Shown: positions 21,594 to 32,904, numbered from the stretch's first letter. The stretch: DNA of 64,000 nt from Lucinisca nassula (GCA_963580285.1 OY757011.1:198789644-198853643), one strand, 5' to 3'. The notes: generated by a model not told the origin, from the letters alone. Numbers and translations are program-made.

Positions 21594-22545
21594 GATTCCA
21601 GGACATTTGCCCCCCAGGCCCTTGCCCCCCAATGAATTGATCTAAAAATGGACATTTGCCCCCCCAGTTGAAAATGCGACCCGGACATTTGCCCCCAGAG
21701 CTTATTTTTGGTATGGACATCTGCCCCTCCCCCCAGTGCTTATTTTACAGGTGGACATTTGCCCCCCCCCCCAACTGCGTATTTCAGAAAGGGACATTTG
21801 CCCCCCCCCCCCCCCAGATAGACCAGGGCTACACAAAGGAGGAAAACAATGTATTTCTTGGTTAATTATCATCAGAAATACAAACTGTTAAGCAATAAAT
21901 TACTCCATCTATTTAAATATGAATCCCATAATAACCTGCTGTTATGGACAACCCCTACCTTAGAAAGCAGTATGGATCCCGATCAGATGCCATATGAGAT
22001 GGGGATCTAAACTGTTTGTCATGCAATTTGTTAAGTTAACAAATATACCAAGAATGTGAAGGTTAATAGTCAACAATTGGGGATGTTTAATTTATTCAGC
22101 AGGATAAGGGTTAAGCAAGTCAGCTACAGAACCATATATTGAGTTTGTGCCTCACTGAGGGTCCAGTGTCAGAAGCCTATACTCAAGTGGTTTTTACACT
22201 GGATAGTGGATACACTGATGGTTAATTCTTGAAGGAATTGAAATGATCTTGAATGGGCTGTAAAACTTTAACCAAAACGTTATCATGTAAATTATGTAGC
22301 TATATACAAGTCTGTTTAATGAATATCCTTGTCTAGCCAGGTTGGGGGGCAAATGTCCCTTTCTGAAATAAGCAGTGGGGGGCAATTGTCCACCTGTAAA
22401 ATAAGCACTGGGGGCAGATGTCCATACCAAAAATAAGCTCTGGGGGGCAAATGTCCGAGTCGCATTTTCAACTGGGGGGCAAATGTCTATTTTTAGATTA
22501 AGTCATTGGGGGGCAAACGTCCTGGGGGGCTAACGTCCGGAGACC
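21594..22545. repeat. Inverted pair of GGACATTTGCCCCCC minisatellite arrays
   Basis: The left arm, 21594-21815, carries GGACATTTGCCCCC-type units separated by distinctive spacers (TTGAAAATGCGACCCGG, GCTTATTTTTGGTATGG, GCTTATTTTACAGGTGG). The right arm, 22335-22545, is its complement in the same order with a few changes. The loop is about 520 bases. Spacer order is conserved, so the arms share a single origin. Runs of C may be miscounted by sequencing. Confidence 0.85.
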
Positions 22546-22589
22546 GAATCCTGCCAATCATGCCCCCGGGATCCAAATTGGCCCTGATA

Positions 22590-23040
22590 TGCATACAAGT
22601 CAGCTTTGTATTGTCAAAGTGATCCAACCCCCCCCCCCCCACACACACACACATCCCAAGAGTCATTGTTTGTTAGACTGAGCCTGTTACTAGGACCTGA
22701 CCCTCAATGTGTCCACAAGATACCCAGATAGTGACATACAAAGTCAGCTCTGTATTGTCAAAGGGATCCACCCCGACCCTCTTTCACCTTCACCATGAGG
22801 CATTGTTCGTTACACTGAGCCTGTTCATCTCTATCTGGTGCACTAGGACCTGACCCTCAATGTCCACAAGGTGCCCAGATAGTGACATACAAGTCAGTTC
22901 TGTATTGTCAAATGGATGGATACCGCCCCCACCCTTGTCACCATGAGTTTTTGTTAATTAGTTAGAATGAGCCCGTTCATTTACGTCCGGTGCGCTAGGT
23001 CCTGACAGGTGCCCAGATAGTGACATACAAGTCAGCGCTG
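22590..23040 (+). repeat. Tandem repeat, about 145-bp unit, three copies
   Basis: CCCAGATAGTGACATACAA precedes GTCAGCTCTGTATTGTCAAA in each unit (22590, 22735 and 22885), and a fourth start lies at 23013. The unit includes ACTAGGACCTGACCCTCAAT and a C-rich block. Confidence 0.8.
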
Positions 23041-23321
23041 ACTTCTTCCTCACAAAAGAAAACAGTTTTGAAGGAATGTTCCATGAGTACCACTCTGACA
23101 ATTTTCCAATCATGAAAAAAAATATATAACCCTTAAAATGACTTAAGTTCCTTAATAGCTAGATTGATTTTGAAATAATTTCACAGACATGTGTCTTGGG
23201 CCACTGTCAGCCAAAAATTGTTCGAACCGTCCACTCCACCTTATATTACCTGCCATAAGGATCAGCTGAGCGATCCAGGGCCATCATGGCACTCTTATTT
23301 GAATGAAAATGGTGTATAGTT

Positions 23322-23522
23322 TCCTTTTTTCTAAAGTCTAAACATAGATTGAATGTGCTCGTTAGCACAGACTCAATGAGGCGGTTCTAACGTGTACCCA
23401 CAATCTATGTGTCTGCACCAAAATAAGGACAGGTAATATTACCCCTTAAACCCCGCTTTTCTCTATATAAAGTGGGGTTTAGAGGAGCCATAATTTCATG
23501 GATTTGTTAACCGGATGCGAAG
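23322..23522 (+). mobile_element. MITE D, 5' truncated
   Basis: The palindrome lies around CAGACTCAATGAGGCGG. It ends CATGGATTTGTTAACCGGATG. Confidence 0.65.
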
Positions 23523-23612
23523 AGCACACAACGAAGACTATGAATAGACAGCGCGGATGCGCAGACTGATCTGAATTTCGATGGGCGCACGTGTAAATGG
23601 CAGGAATATAAA

Positions 23613-23840
23613 TTGACTGCAAATAGCCATTTTAACGTTTTTTGGCTATTTGCAGTTGACTGCAAATAGCCATTTTAACGTTTTTTGGCTATCTGCAGTT
23701 GACTGCAAATAGCCATTTTAACGTTTTTTGGCTATTTGCAGTTGACTGCAAATAGCCATTTTAACGTTTTCTGGCTATTTGCAGTTGACTGCAAATAGCC
23801 ATTTTAACGTTTTTTGGCTATTTGCAGTTGACTGCAAATA
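23613..23840 (-). repeat. Right palindromic array, 43-bp unit, inverted relative to the left array
   Basis: A half unit at 23613 is followed by units at 23644, 23687, 23730, 23773 and 23816. The palindrome centre is TG here against CA on the left, which proves inversion. The last palindrome is altered to ATAGACTC at the element tip. Confidence 0.95.
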
Positions 23841-24149
23841 GACTCTTCCATTTAAAAACCGCCGAAACAAAGAACATTTTAGATGAAAAAAATTAATGTA
23901 TATTTTTCATATTTCTGCTCAAAATATAGACTATGGGTAAACGCAAGAACCGCCTCAGCGAGGCAGTTCCAACGAGTACCCAGAATTAGAGCAGAAATAA
24001 GAAAAATAAGCTTTAACCCTGTAAACTCCAGTTTTACTTTATAAAAGAGGAGTTTAAGTGGTAAGAATTATATGGGCGTGTTTTCGTGATGATAAAATGT
24101 TGTGCTCTCTACATCGGTGATAATTATATGTCCTTGTTTACGTGACGGT

Positions 24150-24640
24150 AGCAGATATCTTAAAGCAAAATGTGACGGTAGACATTTTAACGGAAAATAT
24201 GATGGTAACAGACATTTAAACCGTAGCAGACTTTTTTCTCGGCCCCCGCCCATCGAGGCTTGGAGAAATAGATGGGCTGCACGAGGCTTCCAGGCAGAGA
24301 TGAAATCCGACCGCACACGACTACTGGTAAACAGCTAATAAGATCTAAACCTGCCCAGGCAAAGTAGTGCGAGTCGGACCGCCCATGCTTATAAACCCTT
24401 TTGGTTTCATTGGGCGACAGGGCTCGAAATGTCATTTCATTTCAATAACGTGTAAAAGTCCCACAAAATTGAAAGCTCCGTCTCCAAAATGATATTTACA
24501 GTGTTGATGGGGACGTTAAAGCTCAAATCAAACAAACAAAAGCAGACATTTTAACGCAGAATGTGGCAGTAACAGATTTTTTTTCGCAAAATATGAGGGT
24601 CACAAACATTTTACCGCATAATGTTGACTTTAATTTTGCG
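24150..24640 (+). repeat. Degenerate minisatellite split by SINE-B
   Basis: A roughly 30-bp unit resembling GACATTTTAACGCAAAATAT then GACGGTAACA occurs at 24150-24240 and again at 24540-24640. The SINE-B copy lies between. Confidence 0.65.
24241..24539 (+). mobile_element. SINE-B, full copy, imperfect duplication
   Basis: Head GGCCCCCGCCCATCGAGGCT to tail TCAAACAAACAAA. AGCAGACTTTTTT on the left and AGCAGACATTTTA on the right are a diverged duplication. Confidence 0.8.
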
Positions 24641-25235
24641 TCAGCGGTGCTAAGATACCATTTGTTCAAATGCAGTCTTGAAACATAGTTTAAACAAAAG
24701 CCTATATTTTGCAGAAAAGTGAACGAAGCTTTAATATTGTGTATGATTTTCTTTTGTGATAGTGTTTTGTGTTTTTATGAAAGTTATATTCAAGTTTCCA
24801 CAAAGTACAGTATCTAGTATTTTATCATATCGTACGTCATGTAGGTGTATAGGCTTTGATATTGTTTCCAATCACACACATACGACATTGTTACATGTAC
24901 TTTGCATGTGAAACCCATAAAATACCTGTGAAAAATGTGTGTTGTAGGCGTAAACAAAGTCATAAACTATAAGGTTTCAGTGCATTTTATATATCGCTTC
25001 CAAAACCATTTTGATGACATTGAAGGTTGTATTAGTGTTTTGTTCATGTTATATTTTATTTTATCATATGACTTCGTTGATAAGCAGTAGATAACGTCGT
25101 GAAATAGAAATCGTATGGCAACACGTGTAATAACACTTTGGCGGGAATAACTAACGTCATGACGACGTCCATGTCAACATTGCATGTTTCGTGGAAAAAT
25201 TATCAAATTAAAAGGCTCGTTTCATAAATTTCATA
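24641..25235. other. No recognisable feature
   Basis: AT-rich sequence, nothing supported. Confidence 0.35.
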
Positions 25236-25239
25236 TGAA

Positions 25240-25670
25240 ATGACCACTCGTGTAAGATTCTCTATTTATTATATGACATCACGTCTGAGATGCGTAATAA
25301 CGCCATGTAATATTTTCGATAATCCACTAGTGGATAAAATATGCAAATTTGTTAGACACGTCCCGAAACGTTACTCGTACGGCATCCTTAACGACGTCGT
25401 GTTTACCAATGGCGGAAAATTGACATTATTGTAAAACAATCGTGAATAAAATGCGTTTTAAATGTCATATGATAAAAAGAATCTTGCATTCGTGCTCATG
25501 TATTATTGAATTTATTAAACTCGTTGAAGAAAAGGGATAACATGTTCGGCAAAGCCTTGCATTTTATCCCTTTTCCTCAACTCGTTTAATGCAAAGCCTC
25601 GCATTTTATCCCTTTTCCTCAACTCGTTTAATATATTCAGTAATACATGAGCACTCATGTAAGATTTTAT
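25240..25670. repeat. Palindromic MITE with roughly 60-bp arms
   Basis: TCTTGCATTCGTGCTCATG (25482) and CATGAGCACTCATGTAAGA (25646-25664) are the ends of long inverted arms that continue through AAACTCGTTGA and AAGGGATAA. The interior duplicates GCATTTTATCCCTTTTCCTC. A related end, CACTCGTGTAAGATTCTC, lies at 25245. Confidence 0.65.
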
Positions 25671-25726
25671 TTTTATTTTCGTAACGACGCTTTATTGTAT
25701 AAATATTGTTTATTCATTCTCTTATT

Positions 25727-25955
25727 TTAACCCTTTTTGTACCAAATGGACTCTTCCTCCTTATATATAGCAGGAGTCCATTTCAAAAGTTAGGGGTGTC
25801 AGGTTGTGTTTTCTTCAAAATTGATTAGGAAAATGGCTGAACTTTTCGCAAACAGTGTAGGCCCTGATCAGACGCCGCGTTCTGCGACGTCTGATCTGGG
25901 GCTGCACTGTTTGCCAAGGAACCCCTTTAGGGGTTTCTGGTATTGAATGGGTTAA
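25727..25955. mobile_element. TTAA-flanked MITE H, 229-bp full copy
   Basis: TTAACCCTTTTTGTACC to GAATGGGTTAA, with the hairpin CAAACAGTGTAGGCCCTGAT and its complement. It is the same subtype as 10662-10892 in the opposite orientation. Confidence 0.75.
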
Positions 25956-25974
25956 ATACGGGTTATTAATGTTT

Positions 25975-26545
25975 CAATTAGGGTCCAGTTATTTCATGTA
26001 GGTGTTTCCTTCCCTTTTGTGTCACTGATGGGAGCTGTGGGTTTATTGTATCCATTCCTGATCATTGCCTTCAATTCTACTTGTATAAACATCGGGAAGT
26101 AATCAAATCCGATAAATAAACGGATGCGAAGCACGAGTTTCTTTATCGCCTTATTTTATAAATCCCGGAATTAAAATAGGAGAAATGAATATACTGTATA
26201 TTACATGCACTTTGATAGACTTCCGTCATGCGGACTGAACAAATTATTTGTCTAGAAGGACGAGTATTGTGGCCACGTTAGATCGAAATAGCACCCCAGT
26301 AAAAATCTTCTTTGATGGTTTATTATTGTAATAGTTCGTCTTTGCATGTATGCATTGCTAATATATGTTTTATTTTTTGGGTAGCCGCTTGGCCATTTTG
26401 TGGGAAAGTAACTGTCCATTCGGCTTTCCACTTGTGACCTTTTCATTAGGGTGAAGTTGTTTTTATGTTTGTGTTTCTATCCCTTTGGTGTCTTGGATGG
26501 GAAGTGTGAGGTACTATTATTGCCTTCACTTCCATGATACATACG
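25975..26545 (+). repeat. Two repeat A pieces
   Basis: 25975-26075 and 26220-26545, both plus strand, are separated by about 150 bases of unrelated sequence. The second starts GACTGAACAAATTATTTGTC. Confidence 0.65.
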
Positions 26546-26549
26546 CTCA

Positions 26550-28060
26550 TTTCTCTTTTATTAGATGCAGACAAAGTAGAAAAAAATGAAGTCAGTTGAC
26601 ACGACGAAGGCAACCGGTACTGATAATATCGGTCCTCGTCTTCTGAAAAGTGCGGCTGCTGAAATTGTCGATTCTGTGACATTCAATTGCAACTGCAGTA
26701 TTCAGCAATCTTCGTTTCCTGAACAATGAAAAGATGCCAAAGTATCTCCGTTGCATAAAAATGGTCCATGTGATGACGTAAATAACTATAGACCTATTTC
26801 TGTTCTACATGTCTTATCAAAAATTATCGAAAAACACGTCCATTGTACTTTAATGACCTATCTCAGCGAATATGCTCTTCTTTATCCAACTCATTCAGGC
26901 TTTAGATCTCCTTTGAGACAGCTCTTGATAACATGATTGACAATGGGCTTCATTCACTGGATAATGGTCAATTAGTAAGGGTGGTTCTTTGATTTCAGAA
27001 AGGCTTTTGACCTTGTAGATCATGAAATTCTCCTTCGGAAGCTAAAACTCTATAACCTCAGTCAAGATGCTTGAATCTAGTTTTCATCTTATTGACTAGA
27101 CCGTACACAGATGGTTTCAGTAAATAATGTTTTATCAGAGCACAGGTCCGTTTTACACGGTTTGCCTCAGGGTTCTATACTTGGACATCTGTTATTTTTA
27201 ATGTTTATTAATGACCTCCCTCTTTTTACTGAAGATGTCAAAACCGACATTTTGCCGACGATACTACACTGTTTGATATTAATGTTTAAAAAAATGTAAT
27301 TCAAGCAAACCTTCAGACTGCTCTAAAGCAACTTGACATCTGGTGCAAACACAATGGCATGTAAATAAACTCCACAAAAACCAAAGTTATGCTTATTACA
27401 ACCACACAGAAACGAAGTAAATTAACAAATGATCAATTCAACTTATTATACAAGGATGACACCCTTCAAATGAGAACATATGATAAAGTTTTAGGCGTTT
27501 ATGCGGACAATAATCTTTCATGGACATTTCATATAAATGCTTTAACAAAACATATCTTCTCGTACTTATGGCTGCTTTCAGGAATTAAGGAATATTTGAG
27601 TAAAATTTTATAAAGCTTACATTCGACCACATTTAGATTTTTGTAATATTATATGGGGAAATACATCTCAAAGAAATCTCTTCAGAATGTATAAATTACA
27701 AAAAAAGAGCTTGTAGGATTATTCTAAACATTAATGTCGATAACGTTTCTGATAGTTTATACGAGATGAAAATATTAACGATTAATAAACGTATCTTCCT
27801 AAGAAAAGCTAAATTTATGTTTAATGCATTTACTCAAGGTGCACCAATATATATTCAAAATATGTTCGAGCGAACCCAAATTAATAGTGAGTCCCGTGTT
27901 TTAAGGTCTTCTTCAAACAACAATTTTATACTTCCAAGGCCAAACAAACAATTGTTTAAACACAACATGTCATTCTCTGGAACTGTTATCTGGAACATTT
28001 TTACCAGAATCCATAAAATTATCCGACAATGTCACAACTTTTCATACCAGATGCATAAAA
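26550..28060 (+). mobile_element. Non-LTR (LINE) retrotransposon fragment, ORF2 reverse transcriptase to C terminus
   Basis: Conceptual pieces in order: TKATGTDNIGPRLLKSAA, NNYRPISVLHVLSKIIEKH, a broken FRKAFDLVDHEILL block, LHGLPQGSILGHLLFLMFI and NDLPLF. An ADDTTLF catalytic block follows after a frameshift, then KTKVML and a C-terminal SGTVIWN block. This order is that of jockey/CR1-group LINE reverse transcriptases. Several frameshifts and stops are present, and the 5' end and tail are missing, so it is dead. Confidence 0.85.
26751..27613 (+). pseudogene. LINE reverse transcriptase domain, frameshifted
   Basis: Open pieces at 26751-26936, 27111-27299 and 27389-27613 belong to one domain. 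The conserved PQGSILG block is intact. The ADD metal-binding motif is present at about 27254-27262 but in a different frame from the preceding block. The domain would copy the element RNA at a nicked target; this copy cannot. Confidence 0.85.
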
Positions 28061-28420
28061 CGGATGAAATAGAAGTGAAGGCTATGGTCAGGAATCGATA
28101 TAATTAATTCACAGCCCCAATCAGAGACACCAAAGGGAAAGAAACACAAACATGAAAAAACATACCCTAATGGAAACATCAATAGCGGAAAGCCAGAAAG
28201 GACAGTTACTTTCCCACAAAATGGCCATTTGGCTATCCAAAACAAAATAATATAAACGACACAAACATCCAAATACAAACCATAACAAAATAATCTGCGA
28301 CAGAAGAACCGCCTTGGAACGTTAAGTGAAACGAATATCACTGGGGGCTTAATCGATTTTACGTGGCCGCAATCCTCGCCCTTACTTCCGTCGCAATTTA
28401 GACAAATATTTTGTTCAGTC
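28060..28420 (-). repeat. Repeat A copy at the end of the LINE
   Basis: From ATAGAAGTGAAGGCTATGGT to AATATTTTGTTCAGTCCG, in complement. It replaces the LINE 3' end. Confidence 0.75.
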
Positions 28421-28451
28421 CGAAAACCTAATTATATGTTGTTTCAATAGC

Positions 28452-28711
28452 AGTCATAGTGCATTCTTCACATTTCCAAAATGGTTAATTTTGTGATGAA
28501 ACAGTGAATGTGATATTATTCTTATTTGTGCTCGGGGCATGGGTTGTGGGTGCTCGTTAGACCCGCCTCGTTGAGGCGGTTCTAACAAAAACGCCCGGCC
28601 TGTGTCTTAGGGCAGAGATAAGAAGGATAATGAATACCCCGGTTAATCCTAGTTTCCTTATATGAAGTAGGATTTCAGGGGTCTTCATTATACGGACATG
28701 TTGACGAGATG
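28452..28711 (+). mobile_element. MITE D copy
   Basis: From TCATAGTGCATTCTTCAC to CGGACATGTTGACGAGATG. Palindrome around GACCCGCCTCGTTGAGGCGG. Confidence 0.72.
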
Positions 28712-28889
28712 ACTATACGTACATTTTGGTGTAAACTGTATGATAGTGTAAATTATAAGCAATATTGTTTTGACTGTTTATATTCTTGTATAGCATGTTT
28801 ACTTTATATTATCATGCCTGGTTTTGTTTAAGTGGGCCTCAACGAAGAGTAGCGTGTAGCTAGTTGTTTTACCCACGGAAAAGAAAGAC

Positions 28890-29262
28890 CTTATTATTAT
28901 GATAATAATTATTATTATTATTATTATTGAAATAAAAACTGCACGGTCGCCATTTTGAAAGTGCTTTCTACTGTACTGAATAAATATAGAAGAAACGCAG
29001 TGTTGCAGTGATAAAAACAAAGCATTTATAATAACAATATTCGTCTTTATTTATAGAGAGAGAGTAGCACATTTAGTACTAGTACTAATCTTCGCTGTGG
29101 CCCTCTTTCTTTCCTCTTCCTGGGTAGAAACCAGTACTAAGCAATGTGGATAAAGGCTCTTGCTCAAGGAAACAACGTGTGTCGCTTGTGGGTATCGAAC
29201 CGCCTACCACTCGATCTCAAATCCGATGCTTTACCACTGCACCACAGCGCTCCGTTGCTTGA
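28890..29262 (-). mobile_element. SINE-3 copy with nearby ATT-rich microsatellite
   Basis: The head complement ACTGCACCACAGCGCTCC is at 29240-29255, the GTTTCCTTGAGCAAG block at 29160-29178 and GTACTAATCTTC at 29080. An ATT array lies at 28890-28930. Confidence 0.7.
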
Positions 29263-29672
29263 CGAGCTGCGTGTTAACTTCTGAAAGATCAAAGGAAACA
29301 AAAATGTATTTAAAGTATACTACTCAAAGTTTGATAGGGATCACTTTTTTAATGCAAAATAATTTTTGAATGAATTAATCAGCTGAACCCAAATTTGATA
29401 CATAATGATAGAACACGTATCCTTCACAAAACCTAGTGATTAATATTGTCAACGGGTACTGCATTCAAGCGTGACAATAGCAACCGTCTTGGCACCCCCA
29501 AAATTTGCCGTAACACGCAGGGATTTGGACAACTGATTTTTCACAAATTTCCAATTTTTTTAGACAAACGTGCCTAATAACGTGTATGGCGTCCACGGGC
29601 ATCAATTACAGTACGACATCGCCTGCGCAGGCTCGTAATCCGAGTCTGTATACGGTTTTGTTGAATCAGCTT

Positions 29673-30601
29673 TCATTCAGCAACCAATGCATCTTTGAGC
29701 TCCTGTAAAGTCCTCGAATGCACAGGTCGGGCTGAAACAGCACGCTGAAGCATGTCCTGTGCATGCTCAATCGGATTTAAGTCCGGTGACCGAGTAGGCC
29801 AGTCCATACGAACAATTCTCTCACGTTCCAGAGAGAAATCAGTGACGTTGGCACGGTTAGGACGGGCATTATCGTCCATCAGAATAAAGTCCGGGCTGAT
29901 AGCATCTGCATATGGTCTCACAAACTCATCAATACTATCATTACAGTACCTCACTGCCATTAACGTTCCGTTTTCAACGACGTACAAGTCAGTTTTACCG
30001 TTCACGCTTATCCCAGCCCAAACCATGACTGACCCGATAATGCGCTGCCACATCCAAGTCACCGAATCGCTCTTTAGACATTCGCCACACTAATTGACGT
30101 TTATAAGTGAAGTTTAGACAGAATCTGGACTCCTCAGTAAACAGTACCGGCGTCAAGTTACGAACCGTCAACCTGACGTGAGTTCTGGCAAAGTCCAGCC
30201 GGTCTAGCACGTGCTGTCTCGTCAACGGAACACGTACAGCAGGCCTCATGGCATTAAGTCCGAACTCGCGGAGCCCGTTTCTGCCAGTTTGTGTAGAAAT
30301 TCGTACTCCAGTTCCGTTCCTAAGCTCGTTTGAAAACGCGTAGCGTTCAGGAACCGTTGACGTCGAGACTGAACCAACAAGAACGGCCCTGACGTTGAGT
30401 TGTAGCCCTTTCTCGACCCTGCCGTGTCTGTGTGAAGGATTTCCATGGGTAAGATGCCGACTCCACATTCGGGGAAACAATGCTCTGAGACACTTTCAGA
30501 ATCCCAGCAACACGACGTTGAGAGACGCCAGATTCCAACATTCCGACGCCACGATTAATTTCTTCGGGGCTCAGACGGTTTCTTAATTGTCCCCTAGGCA
30601 T
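29673..30601 (-). pseudogene. Tc1 transposase, frameshifted DD34E enzyme
   Basis: The N-terminal frame MPRGQLRNRLSPEEINRGV starts at 30601 and contains a helix-turn-helix-like SQRRVAGILKVSQSIVS. The middle has GLNAMRPAVRVPLTR and FTEESRFCLNF, where the first catalytic aspartate of the usual DESRF is Glu. The C-terminal frame has SVMVWAGIS, LMDDNARPNRA and SPDLNPIEH, with 34 residues between the second Asp and the Glu. At least two frameshifts are present. The enzyme would cut and paste the element; this one should be inactive. Confidence 0.88.
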
Positions 30602-30624
30602 TTTAGTGTTTCACTTACTCAAAT

Positions 30625-30870
30625 GAAAAGTAGAAGTAAAACAAAGATCAGGAATTGATACAATTAACTTACTCCACCCATAAAAGACACCAAAGGGAAA
30701 GAAATACAAACATTAAGCGACCAGACCATAATGGAAACCCAAACAAAGGAAGGCCATAAGGACAGTTACTTTCCCACAAAATGGCCATATGGCCATCCAA
30801 AACCAAAAGACACAAGTGATACACACAGTAAGTAACAAACAACAACATAAATAAATCGCCACAGAAGTCC
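30625..30870 (-). repeat. Repeat A inside the Tc1 element
   Basis: AGTAGAAGTAAAACAAAGATC through GACCAGACCATAATGGAA is almost identical to 11995-12092, far closer than other A copies are to each other. Confidence 0.75.
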
Positions 30871-31124
30871 ATTTTACGCTTGGTAAAGGAACACTGACAA
30901 GTTTGAATTGTCTGTTGGAAAGCAGTGCTACGCAAGATTTTGGGGGTGCATGGATTCATTTGCGAAGTGTAAAAAGTGTGCACTTTTATGAATACTGAAC
31001 TGCACATGAGTTTCTGTTTAAGATATTCACCAATATACCGAGTACAAATTCTGTCAAGAAATTTTAAATTTTCAGTGCAAAATTTCGTATATAAAAAGTG
31101 ATCCCTATCAAACTTTGAGTAGTA

Positions 31125-32150
31125 TTTAAGGGAAGCGACCGTGTTAAAATTACCCTTTGTCGTTAAAAGACTATATGAATGACGACCCATCCTAGTATAT
31201 ATCCCTATAATAAATGAATTTAATTCTACACGTTGAATGAAATTCTGTTAACTTGCATCCGAGCCAAACGACACGCAGACTGAACGTTTGTTGATATCTT
31301 CTCAGGTGCCATGTGGCGACGTTAAAAATAGCGCGTTGAGCTGTCAAACGTTCCAGTGTTAAAATATAACGATTTCATTGCAAAAGTAATATATTGTATC
31401 TTGTACAAAAGTAGTTTCGGCTAAGGAATTTATTTCCCGGGTAAGAGGAACTAGTTTGTTTTCAACAAGTATATAACTGGTAGAAACCATGGAATTTCTT
31501 TGTTATGCATGTATATAATATATGAAAGGTGACCATTTATTGCTCACAATGAAATTTTAAAAGTAAAGATGAAAAGTTCACCAGTCGTTGTTTATTTCAT
31601 TTCTTACATGGCGTTTTGTCTTTTACACAATGAAAGCTGGAAGTTTACATATTATTTGTTCTTTATGACATACCGAAGGGGCAGATGGAAAACATATCAT
31701 TAAATGTAAAACGCATACTTGTTTGGAAAGAATAACGTATTTATGTTATGGGAAACAAAAATGATGAGAGTTTAGTAGATCCTGTACAGGAGTCACAAAA
31801 AAAATCCTATCAAAACTAACAAAATATATAGAAGTTATATCCAGCTGTCTTAAAATAAGTGAGCTTAATCAATTTGGAATCTTCCACTCTTATAAATTGT
31901 ACCTTTCGAAATTTAGGGTCAGTTTGCGTTATTTTTAGAAATTTATTTAGACATTGTTTGCATCTTTTACAAACAGTGAAGGCCCTGATCAGACTCCACA
32001 TTCTAATCTGGCCTGCGTTGTTTGCAGTGCTATGTTTTGGGGTTTACCATAGTGAGTGAATACTACTGACCGTTTTAAGCGTTCGTTCTTTCACATTCAC
32101 TGTTGCGGTCTGTTTAATTTGTATTTAAACGATCCCCCACCCTCTCAGCT
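31125..32150. other. Mostly unassigned; one TTAA-MITE hairpin
   Basis: CAAACAGTGAAGGCCCTGAT and GGCCTGCGTTGTTTGC (31970-32025) form an H-type hairpin. The remainder has no recognised feature. Confidence 0.4.
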
Positions 32151-32159
32151 CTATTAAAT

Positions 32160-32300
32160 CATGCCGGGCCGGCTACACCTTTCCTGGGTAGGCTGATACA
32201 TATATGCGGTATACAATTATCAGTACAGAGTGCTGTATTTCGTCAAAAACTGGCAACAGTTTTTATCTTGTCAGTCGAAGAAATCAGACTGGAGCTAGAT
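32160..32300 (+). repeat. Degraded SINE-4 fragment
   Basis: TTTCCTGGGTAGGCTGA, TATCAGTACAGAGTGCTG and CAAAAACTGGCAACAG correspond to the middle of SINE-4 at 47935-48232. Heavily diverged. Confidence 0.4.
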
Positions 32301-32900
32301 TTAAAGGCAGAAGTGGTGCTGCAGTATATATAGATAGATAGAAAGGAATTAGAAATATATGTAGGACCCGCCAGGTAAAACTGAACCTAATGGGTATCCC
32401 AAAAGGTTACCCAAGATACAGGCGCCAACCAAACCAAATATCATTCAGGAAATGTTAGACACTGGACTGCAATGGAAATCAGCTCCTCTTATTTGCATAG
32501 AACGGCACGTGCAAAATATATATACATGTAGTTGTCCATACATTTCGTGAATTGGGTTATTCCTCTTTGCATTTCCAAAAAAAAAAAAAAAATTGATAAT
32601 CTGTAATTAAAGTACTGAAAGTACTGAGTATTTGTGTGTGTGTGTGTGGGGGGGGGGGGGGTTACGGGTCGAGATTATTACACATTTTTCGAGCTGATCG
32701 TTTATCAGAAGTTGACAAAAACCTGAGTACCCGGAGAACAAGACACCTGACTTTCCATTGCAGAACTTGACTTCTCACATGTGGTCAAAGCCAGGCTCAA
32801 GGAAATTGATTTAACCTTCATTCGTCGGATAATCAGCTGATGGCTTGTAGAAATATTCTGGGCACAGCTGAAACCCACAGAACTTGAGTACTGGTGATTC
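32301..32900. other. No recognised gene; simple repeats
   Basis: Contains poly-A (32577-32590), a GT run and a G run (32630-32660). Confidence 0.4.
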
Positions 32901-32904
32901 GCGT

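Larger units (their letters stand above)
18799..23849. mobile_element. Large foldback-like element with palindromic-array termini and 10-bp target duplication
   Basis: ATTTAAAAAC occurs exactly on both sides (18789-18798, 23850-23859) inside one C MITE. The element begins GGAGTGGCTATTTGCAG and ends CTGCAAATAGACTCTTCC, so its tips are inverted. Each end is an array of a 43-bp unit, and the two arrays are in opposite orientation. The 4.6-kb interior holds two SINE-B regions, TTAA MITE relatives, an inverted minisatellite, a roughly 145-bp tandem repeat and D-type hairpins, but no transposase. Architecture and target duplication resemble foldback elements such as FB or Galileo, or MULE-type elements. 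The superfamily is not established, and it must depend on an enzyme from elsewhere. Confidence 0.65.
18760..24091 (+). mobile_element. MITE C split by a 5.05-kb foldback-like insertion
   Basis: The left part, 18760-18798, starts CATTACGAAACCAAACCTAT. The right part, 23860-24091, starts CGCCGAAACAAAG and ends GTGTTTTCGTGATG. Joined at ATTTAAAAAC they align with the family consensus without a gap. Confidence 0.8.
29318..31124 (-). mobile_element. Tc1-like DNA transposon, dead, with terminal repeats
   Basis: The ends are inverted: ACTACTCAAAGTTTGATAGG on the left and CCTATCAAACTTTGAGTAGT on the right, followed inward by GATCACTTTTT and its complement. TA at each tip fits the Tc1/mariner target. 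The 1.8-kb length includes a repeat A piece at 30625-30870. The transposase lies on the minus strand. Confidence 0.88.

Noticed and set aside
18804..23840. Regular 43-bp repeats resembling a CRISPR array
   Set aside because: The spacers are only 15 bases and nearly identical, the setting is eukaryotic, there are no cas genes, and the arrays are the ends of a foldback-like element.
29752..30093. 113-codon plus-strand frame as a gene
   Set aside because: It is antisense to the Tc1 transposase and mirrors its codons.
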